A stretch of 64,000 bases of DNA from contig KZ107860.1 of the NCBI GenBank assembly GCA_002116315.1, positions 372,001 to 436,000 on the forward strand, given 5' to 3'. Below the pieces are notes generated by a model. It was given only the letters and a program-made list of their open reading frames with translations, did not search any database and was not told where the DNA came from. The DNA comes from Epicoccum nigrum. Taxonomy: Eukaryota; Ascomycota; Dothideomycetes; Pleosporales; Didymellaceae. Position numbers and translations under genes: made by a program. Below are positions 24,875 through 36,111 of the stretch, piece after piece (position 1 is the first letter of the stretch; the number at the start of each line of letters is the position of its first letter).

Positions 24875-26719
24875 CTAAGCCCTGTAGCGGCTGGGAGTAG
24901 CAGCCTTCAACAGCTTGGGGAAGTTGGGTGTTCCGAGACCTGTAACGGGATCCCAGCCAGCCGTCGCGTTCCAGCTAGCATAAGGGATGACAGGGCTGCC
25001 GTTGGGCTTGCCGTTGAAACGGGCGTGGCCGTCACATCCCGTGCTGCCGCCGAGAATTACATCGTTGAGAGCGTCGGGGTTGGAGTACAGCAGAGGGTTC
25101 AGGAAACCGAGAGAAGGCTTGTTCGACCTCAGACGGGCATCATTGAGAAGAGCAACGATACCGCCGAAGGCAGGCGCAGAGCAAGAGGTGCCCTGGTAGC
25201 CCTTCAGCACGCCCTTGTCATACACGCGGTAGCTGACACCCTGGGCAGCAACATCGGGGAAGCCACGGCCGTGTCGGTTGAAGTAGGGCTTGTTCTTCTC
25301 GCCGAGGTGGTGGAAGTAGGCCTTGATGGCGTCATCCTGGTACGAAGGACGCTTCCAGTAGTTAGAGAAACCGCCGGAAGAGAAGAAGGTAGCTGTCTCG
25401 TTCAAGTAGCGGGTAGATCCGACGGAAGTGACCCATGGGCAGGAGGCAGGGTATTGGGGCTGGAACATGGTCGTGTTCTTTCCGTCGTTGCTCAGGCATG
25501 CGGAGCCAGTACCAGAGTCACCGGATGAGAAGATGACACTGACACCACGCGAGCTGAGCTGAGCGAAGAGGTTGCACACGGAAAGAGCGTACGACTTGGG
25601 GACACTCTGCTCGTTCTCGCCATAAGAAGTGGAGATGACCTGAGGAAGGTCCTTCTGCGACATCTTCAGAACGTTCTGGAGGAAGGCGAGGTAAGGCTCA
25701 TTGGCACTGTCGGCCTCATCGGGCTGGTCAAGGTCAGCGACCCAGGGGCCACGACCACCAGTGCTAAACTCGGTGACAGGCAGGGGCTGCGCCAAACCAA
25801 GCATGTACTGGGCATCCAAATTGGCCTCACCGCTGTCGTCAGACGAGTTCTGGGCATCCAGACCGCCGTTGTACTGAATAACAGTGAAGTTCTGGCCAAT
25901 GGCTTCGGGGAGGATGTTCTTCTCGAACAGCGCCATGTCGCTGTAGCGGGCGTACTCCTCGAGGTATGAAGCAAAAGCGGCCTTGCTACCACTCTTAGCG
26001 TCAGGCTTGTAGTCGATCTTGTAGAGCTGCTTCAAGCACTGAGGAGTGATAGAGGTATCGCAGTTGACAGTGGTGTTGGCACCGGCGGCCATATCAATGC
26101 GCTGAAGGCCGAAAATCTCTTTCTCGGTCTCGTGGCTCGCACGGATGGCTGCAAAGCGGGTGGTTGGCTGGACAAGGTTGATGTAGGTAGCAACGTCCTC
26201 CGGGACCGAGTACTCGAGGGCGCGGAGAACCTTTCGGGGTTTCGCCTCCTCGGAGACAAACCACGCGAATTGAGTCTCGAGCATCTTGTTGGCAACGCCA
26301 ACAGTAGTCTTGATGGTCACCCAGTCGGCATCCTGTTCGACTTCCTCAACACCGGCGGCCTTGAGCCAAGCAGCAACGGACGACGTAGCAGCCTCGGTCG
26401 GGAGCAGCATCCTCTTCATCTCCTCATGGGTCTGGAAGTGCTGTCCGTACTTCTTGTTGCTCGGTGTGGACACATCCATAACATGCTGTTCGAACGCCTC
26501 CACATCTCCCTGCTGCAGAGCAATCTGCAGCCTGAGAACTTGTGACTCAGCAGCAGGACCCGCGGACTTCCATCCTACAGATACCGTCAGTATGTATGTT
26601 ATCAGCGTCATACTCATGGACTACACACCCTCGGGCACAGCAAATAGCTTCTCGAATGGCTCTGCAAGACCTCTTGCAGCCAACAGAGAGCCGATGAGGA
26701 AGCTGAGGACTGGTGCCAT
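24875..26719 (-). CDS. secreted tripeptidyl-peptidase / sedolisin (peptidase family S53)
   Basis: Acid serine-carboxyl protease, predicted to be secreted and to remove tripeptides or cut acidic-pH protein substrates. Two exons (26719-26629 and 26574-24875; 54-nt intron) give 596 aa. A signal peptide, MAPVLSFLIGSLLAARGLA, is followed by a pro-kumamolisin activation domain (about 30-195). The mature catalytic domain contains all required residues: Glu280 and Asp284 in GEANLDAQY, oxyanion Asp383 in FSSGDSGTG, and nucleophile Ser494 in GTSCSAPAFGG. The C-terminal calcium site is represented by DVILGGSTGCDG and AGWDPVTGLGTPNF. Several NxT/S sites fit secretion. Exon 1 contributes nothing but the signal peptide and the first residues of the propeptide. 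Assignment between tripeptidyl-peptidase and endopeptidase subtypes (aorsin-like) is not possible by eye. Confidence 0.95.
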
Positions 26720-28153
26720 GTTTACTACCGGAACGATTGACTTGAGCGGGAGTAATGATCTACCGTAGGGGACGCTCTCACACTTAAGTACTCACGGCTG
26801 TGGCAACCGATGCTGCGCATCGCACCTCAACTGCCTTCTCCAGTTAGGTATGTTCCCCATGATGCACGTTGCCAATATCCGTCCAGGTCCAAGCAAAGAC
26901 AAGCCTCAAATGAGGGTCTTAACGAAGCTTGGATGTACATCAAGCTCCTGCCAATCTAGGCACTAGTGTGCGATAACATATTAGCGTACCTGCCGCTCGC
27001 TACCCAGTTCGCAATCAGAGTGGAGATGAAGTTGACTGCTGGGGTTGTTGATTCGTGCTCGAGGTGCGGCTCTACCGGGTTGCGGTGGCCCGGCACGATT
27101 GAGGCAATTTGTGCAGCCGAGCACCTTCTTGAAATGGAATGGCTCGAGAACGCTCGACTGGCAACATCAACCACCGTTTATGTAAGTATATCCTTTGTAG
27201 TAGATTGACCCTTCTCGTACTTGAAGACAGCGCAGGATCCCAATGATGACAACAATTTCCCTCTTTGAAACCAGCATACGAGAAGCGTGCTAAGCTGTAC
27301 TGATAGCGTCTTTCCCGCTGGGTCGTCCATCTGCATCGCCTTCAACACAGTGCAAAGCTCATTATATTCTGGAAGGACTTGCTTATTGATCTTGATCAAT
27401 ATCACGAGGGAATGAAATTCCAAAGGCTGGACTATCACGAGAGGTCTCGAACGCACATTCTCTTGTTAAGAGTTACGAAAGACAACCGGACGACGCCGCC
27501 CTCTGCGTTACACGCAACTCGAATGTACTGATCCTCACGAAAGGGCTCCGTGGTCCGGGACTACCGGTATGATGAGCACCGAAGATTGCTTTCTTAATCC
27601 AGGATACAAGGGCGCGACTACCTGTGTAGGATCACTGATGAGTGTACCTGGTACTGGCAGTGCGCTCGGAGTGTTCGTCCGTGGCGGCACGTCTGGTATA
27701 GTTACACAAGGCGCAATCATCATGGGCATGATTCAAGTAACTCATGAAAGAGGTTCGTGTGCGTACTGGTTAGGCGGTACAATTAGACTGGCGATACTAA
27801 GCTCGCTCTAAAGCGCTGATGAGGTAGGACGGGTGCACTGGGGTGTAACTCGATGCGTTAGGGTGTGAAGGACTCAAACGCAATCTCACTATCAAATTCT
27901 TCGGACGCTCTTTGGGGTAGTTCTCATTGTCGCTCCCTGATCACAGCAGTCTCATGTTTCCAGAAGCTGCGAAAGTTCCGCATATCCAGGTAATGTGCTC
28001 ACGGACGGATAGCACGGCAAAGCAAAAGTATAGAATCACATGCAAGATGTTGGCCAAGAACAGTAATACTCTCACTAATCTTACAACTCTACTCGCTCAG
28101 TTTAGATCTCAATTCAAGCCAAGGTCATTCATCTTGTCCCCTCGAAAGTCACC
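26720..28153. other. intergenic region
   Basis: 1.43 kb on the 5' side of the sedolisin gene, so its promoter lies at the left end. An 80-codon plus-strand frame (27569-27811) is Gly-rich but matches nothing convincingly. No RNA or repeat is seen. Confidence 0.45.
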
Positions 28154-28734
28154 CTACTTCTTCTCAAAATCACCTCCAGGCTTCCCCGGCGAATGCACCT
28201 GCACATGGTTATCGAATTCCTCTTTGGAAAACTTGCCCTCGCGGACTTTGTTTTGATTCTTGTGCGCCGCAATGCTGTGTTTGGCGACTGTATCGCCATG
28301 GCGGTCTTCGACGGGCTTGGGGACATCGGAGGCGTAGGCTGCCTCGTGGCGGTGCCCTGGCCGGTTTGCCTTAGAAGACTCTGAAGAAGCTGGGTGACCC
28401 GGAGGTGAGGATGAGCTCGCAGAGGAGGATGAGCTTGGCGACGGAGCCTTCGTCCAAGGTTCGGAGTAGTAAATGGCTGCAGCACCGATGGCTGCAGTTG
28501 CGGTAAGCCTGGGAAGACTTAGTACGATATTCGTCGTTTAGAAGTATGAGAAGATATGTCCAGAAAATATGGTGCAATCGCTATAACTCACCACGTCAAT
28601 CGCGATGATGTTTTCAACGTTTCTTTGGTCCGTTGATCATATTCTGTCGCATACGACCTCCTCGCTGTTACATATCTGACCTGGCACCGCGCTCGTGAAA
28701 GAGCTCGTAATGAAACTGCTCCTGTGGAAGACAT
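28154..28734 (-). CDS. small single-pass membrane protein, predicted mitochondrial
   Basis: Not a recognised family. The gene is visible only after joining two exons, 28734-28592 and 28508-28154, across an 83-nt intron (GTGAGT...CCCAG). The sum is exactly 166 codons (165 aa). Residues 1-33 (MSSTGAVSLRALSRARCQVR onward) are basic and Ser/Arg-rich with no acidic residue, followed by SYATEYDQ, a plausible presequence cleavage area. The splice joins SSRLTW to LTATAAIGAAAIYYS, forming a short hydrophobic helix at about 47-62. A Ser/Pro-rich linker and a charged tail (RHEAAYASDVPKPVEDRHGD, then VREGKFSKEEFDNHVQVHSP) follow. The architecture suggests an inner-membrane protein with a soluble tail. 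It could be an assembly factor or a lineage-specific protein; I cannot tell which. Confidence 0.75.
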
Positions 28735-29442
28735 CACGTAATAATCGGAGATGGTAGGCAGGAATTTGGATCTATCGTATAAATTGTTACTTTCGTATTG
28801 TTGATTGTCAATAAGCAGTCTCGGACGTAGCTATGTATGCACGATCTGTTGTTCGCGCTGCGACTACGTCATCGGCTTGTCTACGCGCCTCCTTGGAACG
28901 ACGCGTCTGGGCACGCTGTGGCACCCGTCATGTCTGACGTCCTGGAGCAGACAAAGGGGCCAATTTAAGGGACCCAAATCATCAGTGGTTATTTACCCAA
29001 AATGTATTGTAAACACTCGAACGAGTTCATGCGCTGTAGATTGACGAGCGAGATATTGGCGTGCGACCGTAGCAATGCTCTGTCTATAATCTTAGCATGT
29101 CCTATTAGTAATCGAAAAATAGTACATACGATTATGGACCTCAAACACAAATTCACTTGTCCGATCAACCAAATATCGAGGTACTGCTTACAGAACCGGT
29201 AATGTACATCCCTCATGCTATATCAGTCAGACTATAACAAGTCTTCCTAGTCCCTCCACAGTATCAGGTTTAATAGTGTTTTAGTAGCCATTATACCAGT
29301 ATAACAATCTTCATCGCCGATCCTTATCAATTTTCGATTCTCCGAAAACCCACGTACTCGTTCGAGCGTTGACTGATGATGCAAGAATCAGTTTCAAGCC
29401 TCGTTCCATGTTGTCAACCTACCATACAGACTGGAGTCATCG
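28735..29442. other. intergenic region
   Basis: 708 bp of AT-richer sequence upstream of the small membrane-protein gene and downstream of the HET relic. No gene seen. Confidence 0.5.
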
Positions 29443-30438
29443 TTATAGTGCACGTCGAATTTGCTGAACAGCTCCCTCATTTTGCTGCCAGCATTGACCG
29501 ACATCTCTAAGAGCTTCGTGGGCGAAAGTGGTTGACCTTGTTACAGTAGCCAGCTTGCGTATCTTCGAATCTCTTGGTCTAGTTCTGGTAATTTGGAATC
29601 GTGGAGTGCTAAGAGATCGTTCCAGCACACTGTGTGACATCGACGCTGGATTCTTCTTGATGAGCCTCTTTAGTTCCTTGACAGCCTTGTAACCCTGCTC
29701 GTCTCGATCCCCGTCAGCGTATACGGGTGTCATCCGGACGTTGACGATTCCAACGAGACAATATGCCATGTCTTCTGGTAGCATTGTTTGACGGTTCTTC
29801 GTCCAGCTGAACTTTTCCTCTACACTGAACATGTTCAAGGGCATCTTGCACGTCAGCGCCTTTGTGGGGATCTTGGTAGATTGATGGATCCTCTGCGCAA
29901 CAGATGTTTTGTCCTCTATGCGCATTCCTTGTCTGGAGTAGAACACAACGGAAGCTGGCGCTAACAACTCTTGCAGTGTCCAGCAACGCCCAAAGCACTC
30001 GCTCCTCTCGAAGTCCACGCTATGAATGTCTTCTCCTGATGTTGACACATCGTTCATGTACAACATCGTTCATGTACAACATCGTTCATGTACATGTAGC
30101 ATCTAACTGCCTGTTGATACCATCAAAACATCGAATGGAGTGCGTATGACAGTTCTTCCGAATTCCCATTGATACAACGAGTGTCTATCCAGAAGTAACG
30201 TTGGCCGTCTTGGGCAGCTCGTTACTGGCAGAATCTTGATTTTTGGAACCCTAAACGCCCTAAGTCGCTTTCGTTGATGAGCCTTCTTTCGCCGTCCATT
30301 ATCTCTTCGTACGTGATCTCATCCTGAGCGGCACCCCATCTGTGTGAAAGAACACCATATAATGGTTTGGAATGGGGGGAACTCTGTTAGGCAGTATTCA
30401 CCATTATCGAAAAACTGTAGCAAACGAATGTTGGGCAT
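29443..30438 (-). pseudogene. HET-domain (heterokaryon incompatibility) gene relic
   Basis: Remains of a HET-domain protein, a fungal non-self-recognition family. Read on the minus strand it starts MPNIRLLQFFDNGEYCLTEF (30438), like the usual HET N-terminus. It shifts frame near 30360-30375 into YGVLSHRWGAAQDEITYEE. It then meets TAA at 30224-30222, where relatives have Gln, and TGA at 30125-30123, where relatives have Arg. A third segment in another frame (30066-29443) carries SECFGRCWTLQELLAPASVV and FSWTKNRQTMLPEDMAYCLV. The last frame change coincides with three exact 16-bp copies at 30047-30094, a net 32-bp insertion. Both stops can be explained by C-to-T changes, as RIP would produce. 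The rest of the protein after the HET domain is short and unrelated to known partner domains. It is not expected to make a functional product. Confidence 0.85.
30047..30094. repeat. perfect 16-bp tandem triplication inside HET relic
   Basis: Three exact copies of ACATCGTTCATGTACA stand head to tail. On the coding (minus) strand each copy reads through YMNDV codons. Two extra copies add 32 bp, which is not a multiple of three and moves the reading frame. Confidence 0.97.
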
Positions 30439-31264
30439 GTTGCATGAAATAATCTGGCGAAAGCTAACAATGCGCCAACTTGTCACAAGCAAGTCAATTG
30501 GTATTTAAATACTTCCAATTCTCGACGAGTCCAGACTGTCTCTTAGCGCTGGCGACTTCGCATCGAGCTGAGCACATATCGTTGCGTCTGGTGTAATTGC
30601 CAAAGTTCGGAGGCGAAATGCCGCTCTTTGATTGGCCTGCAGAGTCGAAGTGGAGTGGACGATTGAGCGAGGGTTGCTCAGTAAGCGCGATACAGTGTTT
30701 TAGCGATCTTTTCAGCAGTAGAGTAAGTGACAACCAGGCTTCCCGTTTGCTCAGCCCTCTTCGAGCAACGCACCGACGGATCAGTGGTATTGCCAGTGTT
30801 TGCAAGGTTGCGTAGACTTGAGACTCGTACGTGCAACGCTAATGCAGGCGCCGTCAAAGCCAGAACCACCTCTTTACAACAGCGTAGCTACGCGAGCAGC
30901 TATACGTCGCGGCGTTGCAACGCTCAAGTTATATCACCTTTAGTAATGCATTGTCTCATGTAGTCCAGAGTGTACTACCTTTGAGCTTATCATAGTAGCT
31001 GAAACCAGAGGCGACACAAGTAGTCTGACACTTCCTAACCTTCAAAGTCGGCGGTGGAGTGATGCAGATTTTGAGATCTGGAGACGCGGTCAACAGGTTA
31101 ACAAGACTTGCACAACAAGAGATGGATCCACGATGCAAAGATAGACAGCCAGACTGCGGTGTCATAGTCGAAAAATGTTGTGTTATACACTCTAATGCAC
31201 AACCGTGGTACTCGTTCATCTCCTCCCTTCATACGTTCAATCACACAGCACCTTATGTACACAT
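30439..31264. other. intergenic region between HET relic and QCR7
   Basis: 826 bp. No protein family recognised. The part at 30870-30945 is rich in short self-complementary CG-containing words (for example TAGCTA, CGTTGCAACG) but no terminal repeats or target duplication could be defined. Confidence 0.4.
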
Positions 31265-31908
31265 CTAGTGGCCGGCGTTGGCATTGGACTTCCTCTTGGT
31301 GATGACCATAGCCTCGAGGTCCTCGCGCTCAGCCATCTCGGTCTCGATCTCCTTGATGTACTCGGTGAGGTAGGGGTGGTCCTGCAGATGATCAGCTCCT
31401 GCGCTCCAGAAGTTTGGAGAATCGTGGTCTGACGTACGTCCTCGGGCTTGGTCCACTCCTCCTTGGGCAAGAGCTGATGGCTCATGGACAACTGCGATAT
31501 CTTAGCCTCCGGTTCCTCATCTGCAATTGGCGGGCGTGTGTACCTGGAAAGCGCGGCGCAGGCGGAAGACACGGTCGTAGGCCTCCTGGGGGTTGAGGCG
31601 CTTGAGGGCGGTGTGCACAACGTCGTTCTCCTCGGGGAGCAGGTCGTCGGCCCTGTGAGGCAATCCGTCAGCTAAGGTTCCTGGACGTGTGCAGTCCTCC
31701 ATTCTCGCGCTCATTGCATCCAATGCATCCCGCATATCCCCCCGGATTCCGTCCCCAGCCCATTCCCAATGCTTCTCCAGGGTGCAGCGTACCTCAGACC
31801 GAGCTGCCTGTAGCCGGAGGCGTTGGTGTACCAGTTGGCGAGGGGCTTCATCCAGCGCTGCAGCCACGGGCGCTTCATGATCATGGGGGCGAGAGACGGC
31901 GCAGACAT
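31265..31908 (-). CDS. qcr7: cytochrome b-c1 complex subunit 7 (14 kDa)
   Basis: Matrix-side subunit of respiratory complex III that helps assemble and stabilise cytochrome b. Four exons (31908-31793, 31652-31544, 31491-31438, 31381-31265) encode 131 aa, close to the 127 aa of yeast Qcr7. Introns are 140, 52 and 56 nt. Splicing yields MSAPSLAPMIMKRPWLQRWM, then LGLRADDLLPEENDVV, ALKRLNPQEAYDRVFRLRRA, SHQLLPKEEWTKPEDDHPYL and TEYIKEIETEMAER. All are hallmark blocks of the family in the right order. The 140-nt first intron is longer than the rest and could hold regulatory sequence. The gene is divergent from the NAD+ carrier on its right. No presequence is expected, as this subunit is imported without cleavage in yeast. 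Confidence 0.96.
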
Positions 31909-32433
31909 GTTTGCGGTATTCGACGTGCGTGTGCGTGTGGTCGAGGTGCGGCGTGCCGGCAATGGGAGCGTGAAGATTCCTGAGGTTCGTGAGCTTGTCA
32001 TCCATTTTCGTGAGCTGGAATTGGCTGCGACGCCGGGCACGGGCCTCGCGCTTGGCGGGCTGGTGCTGGGTGCTTGGTGCTGGTGCCCGCGTTTATCCTC
32101 CCATCTGATCTGATCTGAACTGCCCTGACGTGCGAACTCGCAGCACAAAACCAAGACCCTGCGAGCCCTCCCCCGCACCGCACCGCGCCCGCCAGCTCCC
32201 AGCCCTCAGCCCTCTGCCGTCTACACTTACGCTTTGCGCCCTCACGATCCTCAGCAGTGCCGCCCGTCAATGGAGCTGCCCATCCGCTAGCTCTTGTGTT
32301 ACTCGAGTGCTGCGGGGCTTCTGCTTCCGCGCACTGAGGCACGCCCGAGGGGACGACGGCCAGTACGGATCCCTCCTCCCGCACGCACAGCACCATGACG
32401 CCTCTAACATATCGGTGACTGCAGCTCCCCCCC
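31909..32433. promoter_or_regulatory. bidirectional promoter region QCR7 / NAD+ carrier
   Basis: 525 bp between the start codons of two divergent mitochondrial genes. The middle (32100-32300) is C-rich on the plus strand. Shared control is plausible, but no HAP (CCAAT) or other site is claimed. Confidence 0.55.
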
Positions 32434-33742
32434 ATGTCTGAACACAGCTCCGAGCCGCCGTCCCCGACTATCGTCTCCGACCGGTATGCGCCGAGCCTAG
32501 CCGCTGTTCCTGCTTCTGCTCCTGCTCCCGCTCCTGCCCCCGACATGACCTCCACCGCCGAGCGCCCCCATTGGAGCGGGCCGTTAGCTGCGCTCGCTGT
32601 CAAGGTGTCGGCTCTGCCAGATGGACCCGTCAATGCCCTGTGCGGCGCCTCCGCCGGTGTCGCTTCCGGCATCGTGACCTGCCCGCTGGATGTCATCAAA
32701 ACTCGTCTGCAGGCACAGGGCTCCTTCCGCCCACGCACATACACAGGCCCTGCTCGCGTTGTATACAAAGGCCTCACAGGGACGGCACGCACCATATGGT
32801 TGGAAGACGGCGTCCGCGGACTGTATAGAGGGCTCGGCCCGATGCTGCTGGGGTACATTCCCACATGGGCTGTCTACATGAGCACCTATGAGTCCACCAA
32901 GGACCTGCTGAATGAGCGCATGGGTACGTGGTGCTCTGTCAGCAGCTTGTCGCATCGCTGACCTTCTGCATCTAGAAAACAAATGGCTTGCCCGCACAAT
33001 CGCCTCAATCACAGCAGGTGCCTCCTCGACTTTTGTCACAAACCCCATCTGGGTGGTCAAGACCAGACTCATGTCGCAAGTCAGCGCTCGTGCTTCGCCT
33101 GAGCATCGACCGCCATGGCATTACAAGAACACTTTCGATGCCTTCCGTAAGATGTACACCACTGAAGGCATTCGCTCCTTCTATTCTGGACTCTCGCCTG
33201 CTCTTCTTGGGCTCACCCACGTCGCCATCCAGTTTCCGCTATATGAGTTCTTGAAGATGAAATTCACTGGTCTGGAAATGGGCCAGGCAGGTGGTAGGTC
33301 AGAAGAGGTACACTGGGTCGGCATCATGGCAGCAACCGTGCTCAGCAAGGTCTGTGCAACAACAGCAACATACCCTCACGAGGTTTTGCGCACGAGATTG
33401 CAAACTCAGCAACGATCCCTACCATCCGCATCACATGACCATGTATCGTTTCAAGGTGGGAGACATGGTATAGGACACCAAACGCGACCCCCTGGTACCG
33501 CCTCTTCCGACGGCATGATTAATCTGCCGAGATATCGCGGAGTGCTGAAGACTTGCAAAGTCATCCTACAGGAAGAAGGTTGGAGAGCTTTTTACAACGG
33601 CATGGGGACCAACATGGTGCGTGCAGTTCCAGCTGCCGTGACGACCATGATGACCTTCGAGTCTCTAAAGTTGGTTCATCAAAAGCTAAAAATGGAGGGA
33701 ATCAAGATAAGAGAAGAAGACGGCGAGTACAGTAGACAATAG
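32434..33742 (+). CDS. yia6: mitochondrial carrier, NAD+ transporter (Ndt1/Yia6)-like
   Basis: Six-helix SLC25 carrier of the inner mitochondrial membrane, most like the yeast NAD+ importers Ndt1/Ndt2. Two exons (32434-32923 and 32976-33742; 52-nt GTACGT...TAG intron) give 418 aa. Three tandem repeats each carry the Px[DE/W]xx[KR] signature: PLDVIKTRLQ, PIWVVKTRLM and PHEVLRTRLQ. The Trp in the second motif is characteristic of the NAD+/pyrimidine/flavin subgroup. The N-terminal 50 residues are Ser/Pro/Ala-rich, and a hydrophilic insertion (about residues 300-345) separates the third repeat's halves. The intron falls at LNERM/ENKWLARTI, between repeats 1 and 2. FAD or pyrimidine nucleotide transport is the main alternative. 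Confidence 0.92.
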
Positions 33743-34110
33743 CCACGATCTTGCGCGAGGTTTCGAGAGTAAGGCATCATCAAGGGCGTTCAGCGAAGTA
33801 GTGACACGATATCCCAGTGAGCATTCCGATTTTCATTCTCACACATGTGTACATAAATCTCAGCATGGTCTTATACGCGACATGCGGCAGCACCGGAGCT
33901 TGGGGCGTTGGCGGAACCGATGATATACGGACTGGACACTATCTCACATCACCTACGTATCGTCAATACAATTTTGAATTATTCTGACTGTTCAGGATAG
34001 TAGTTCACACTCCGTGCATTCAACAAACGATACATGATTCAATACCGCGCCGATCGTTGTAAACATTCACAGCCCGAATGAGTGTGACACAAAGCTGACC
34101 ACATAAAATA
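33743..34110. other. intergenic region
   Basis: 368 bp, AT-richer, no feature recognised. Confidence 0.5.
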
Positions 34111-34410
34111 CATGAAGTCGCGAATGCGCAAGCGATTCCACCTTGATAACTTGTCCAGCATGTTCCAATCGAATGCTCACAAATCATCCCCGACGACACG
34201 GCTGAGGAAGAGCACAAATCTTGTAACTCGCCGATTGCAGTGCTTGACAAGACTGCAAAGCAGATTCAGAAGTACTGGAGAGAAGAAGCATGAACCTGCT
34301 GGTCCGGTCACTTACAAGGACAAAAAATCGGGTCGCCACAGCTCGGAAGCGCTCTTAACGCACTGCCGCTTGCGTCGAGACGTGTTGAACAGCTTTGTGA
34401 TACTGACACG

Positions 34411-35659
34411 ATGCCTCGAGGTGCACGAGCGAGCAGACGATGGCAAAGCCTTCCACCATTGCCACGTGAGGAAGGACCACCTGAACCACCACCGAGAAAC
34501 GATACATTGGATGTGGAAGGAGCGTTCAATGACTTGACCGACACCGAGGCTTTACTCAGGTCTCTCCGCCCAGAGCGACTCAGCCTTCATCACATTAAGC
34601 TTCCACACCACGCAGCTCACGACCTTGCTAGCACGGACAACGGTCACAGCTTGACAGATAGCCACAGCTCTCATGTACGGATGCGGGATGTCCAAGTTTG
34701 TCACATGGGCGACTCAAAAGTTGGCAAGCGTAACGAACAGCAAAAGCAGTTTATAGAGCGTCAAGAGCGTGGTGGGGTTATACAGCATGAAGCAGAGTAC
34801 GGAAGTACCACCACCAACAAGAATACACTCTATCGGTTGCCAGAGGAGGATGCTTCACCAGAGAGTATTTTTTACATGAGCCTCGTTGACGTCGTCAAAG
34901 CCTACTATAAAGAAATGAGTGGAGTGTTCCAGCAATCCGATGAGACAGATCACATAAGCGAAGACCACTGGTTACGTGAGAAACGGAGACACAGGTCTGT
35001 GATGAATAAGAGGTTGCTGGCTGCTGAGCGTGCGAGTGGTTACAAGGTAAGTGAGCGTTGCACATGCAATCCGGAAGGATTCACTGACACCAAATCAGAT
35101 ACTTACGGACGAGAACGATGTCAAAACAGCCATCAAGCAACCGCTTGGATATGCCATATACAGCTCGCTGTATCAAATTCGTGACCCTGATGCGTGGCAG
35201 CGTATGGTCAAATCAGATCCAGCGGTGGTATGCGACCGATCCTTCAACTGGGGTGCCCTTAAAAAACGACAAGCCTCCGGTTCCATGCTCGCAGTACCGA
35301 GTGACAAGGACCTAAAGAGACATCTGAGCAGATATTTAGCCCCCAGTGCCCCCACAAAGTATCTGTCTAGGCACGACTCTACGCTTTCACATTCACCTCC
35401 TCTTCAACCCAGACAAAGTCCTCGATTGATACACAGAATATTCGGGGCAAGCACACACGCTGAGCTAAGTGACAGCCCTAGAATGAAAAATGTTTTCTCC
35501 TCCTCAGATATGACGGCGGTAGCGCCTCTTCGTGGCCCTTCAAATCAAGCCCCATACACTCGTGGCTATGAGGAGGGCGCCTATGTAACCATCCTCAAAC
35601 CTGGCGCAGTCAGCTCTCCAATAAAAAGGACGATGTCTCGAAATAAGGCTGACAAATAA
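34411..35659 (+). CDS. hypothetical protein, 5' end unresolved
   Basis: Family not recognised. Two exons are clear: one ending at 35046 and one at 35099-35659, joined across a 52-nt GTAAGT...CAG intron. They give 398 aa if translation begins at 34411 (MPRGARASRRWQSLPPLPRE). The same frame stays coding-like upstream (VEQLCDTDT; earlier IPDDTAEEEHKSCNSPIAVL and AKQIQKYWREEA) but is cut by TGA at 34291-34293. Either an undetected intron removes this stop, or the gene is mildly decayed, or the upstream part is not translated. The middle contains ESIFYMSLVDVVKAYYKEMS and SVMNKRLLAAERASGYKILT. The C-terminal half is Ser/Pro-rich and basic. A separate overlapping frame (34112-34537) begins with a Met and many Arg, but it loses its coding look after about 60 codons. 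Confidence 0.5.
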
Positions 35660-36111
35660 GTACGTGAGCGAGTGCTAGATGATGAGGAAAGTGGAACGAC
35701 TGCATGGCCTCAGCCGGACGGATGAAGGTTTAAGGGATTAAGTTCCCCAATTCTCTTGAATAGAGGGTGTATGATAAGCTTGCATCCAATATACTAGCGT
35801 TTCTTTAACGACGGGGGTAAGCAGATCCCCAATTGTAAATCCAATATGGGCCATTGTTGATATGTCAGCAATACGTGCCTCGTCACGTGCCTTGGTGTGA
35901 ACGTCGTGTCGCGAGGCACGCTCCCTCTCATCGCGTCGAAGCTCAACACCACGAACCAAAGCCACCAAATTCTATGTTCGTACGTATTAAATCATTGTTT
36001 CGAACATTCACCTTCACTACGGTAGGCCTCCGATCATCAAACGTGGTTGCCTAACTTTTACTTACGGTGTGACGTCAGAGCCTCAAACAAACACCACACA
36101 GAAGTACTACA
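35660..36111. other. intergenic region upstream of DNA glycosylase
   Basis: 452 bp between tandem genes. No gene recognised; the promoter of the glycosylase should lie here. Confidence 0.5.

Noticed and set aside
27569..27811. 80-codon Gly-rich frame faintly like an S58 (DmpA) peptidase fragment
   Set aside because: The resemblance is limited to a GVxVRGG-like run; no flanking exons continue the fold.
30047..30094. Tandem 16-bp repeats considered as a CRISPR-like array
   Set aside because: No spacers, eukaryotic context, and the copies lie inside HET coding sequence.
31998..32864. 288-codon minus-strand open frame
   Set aside because: Antisense to the NAD+ carrier and its promoter, with low-complexity Gly/Ala composition and no domain.
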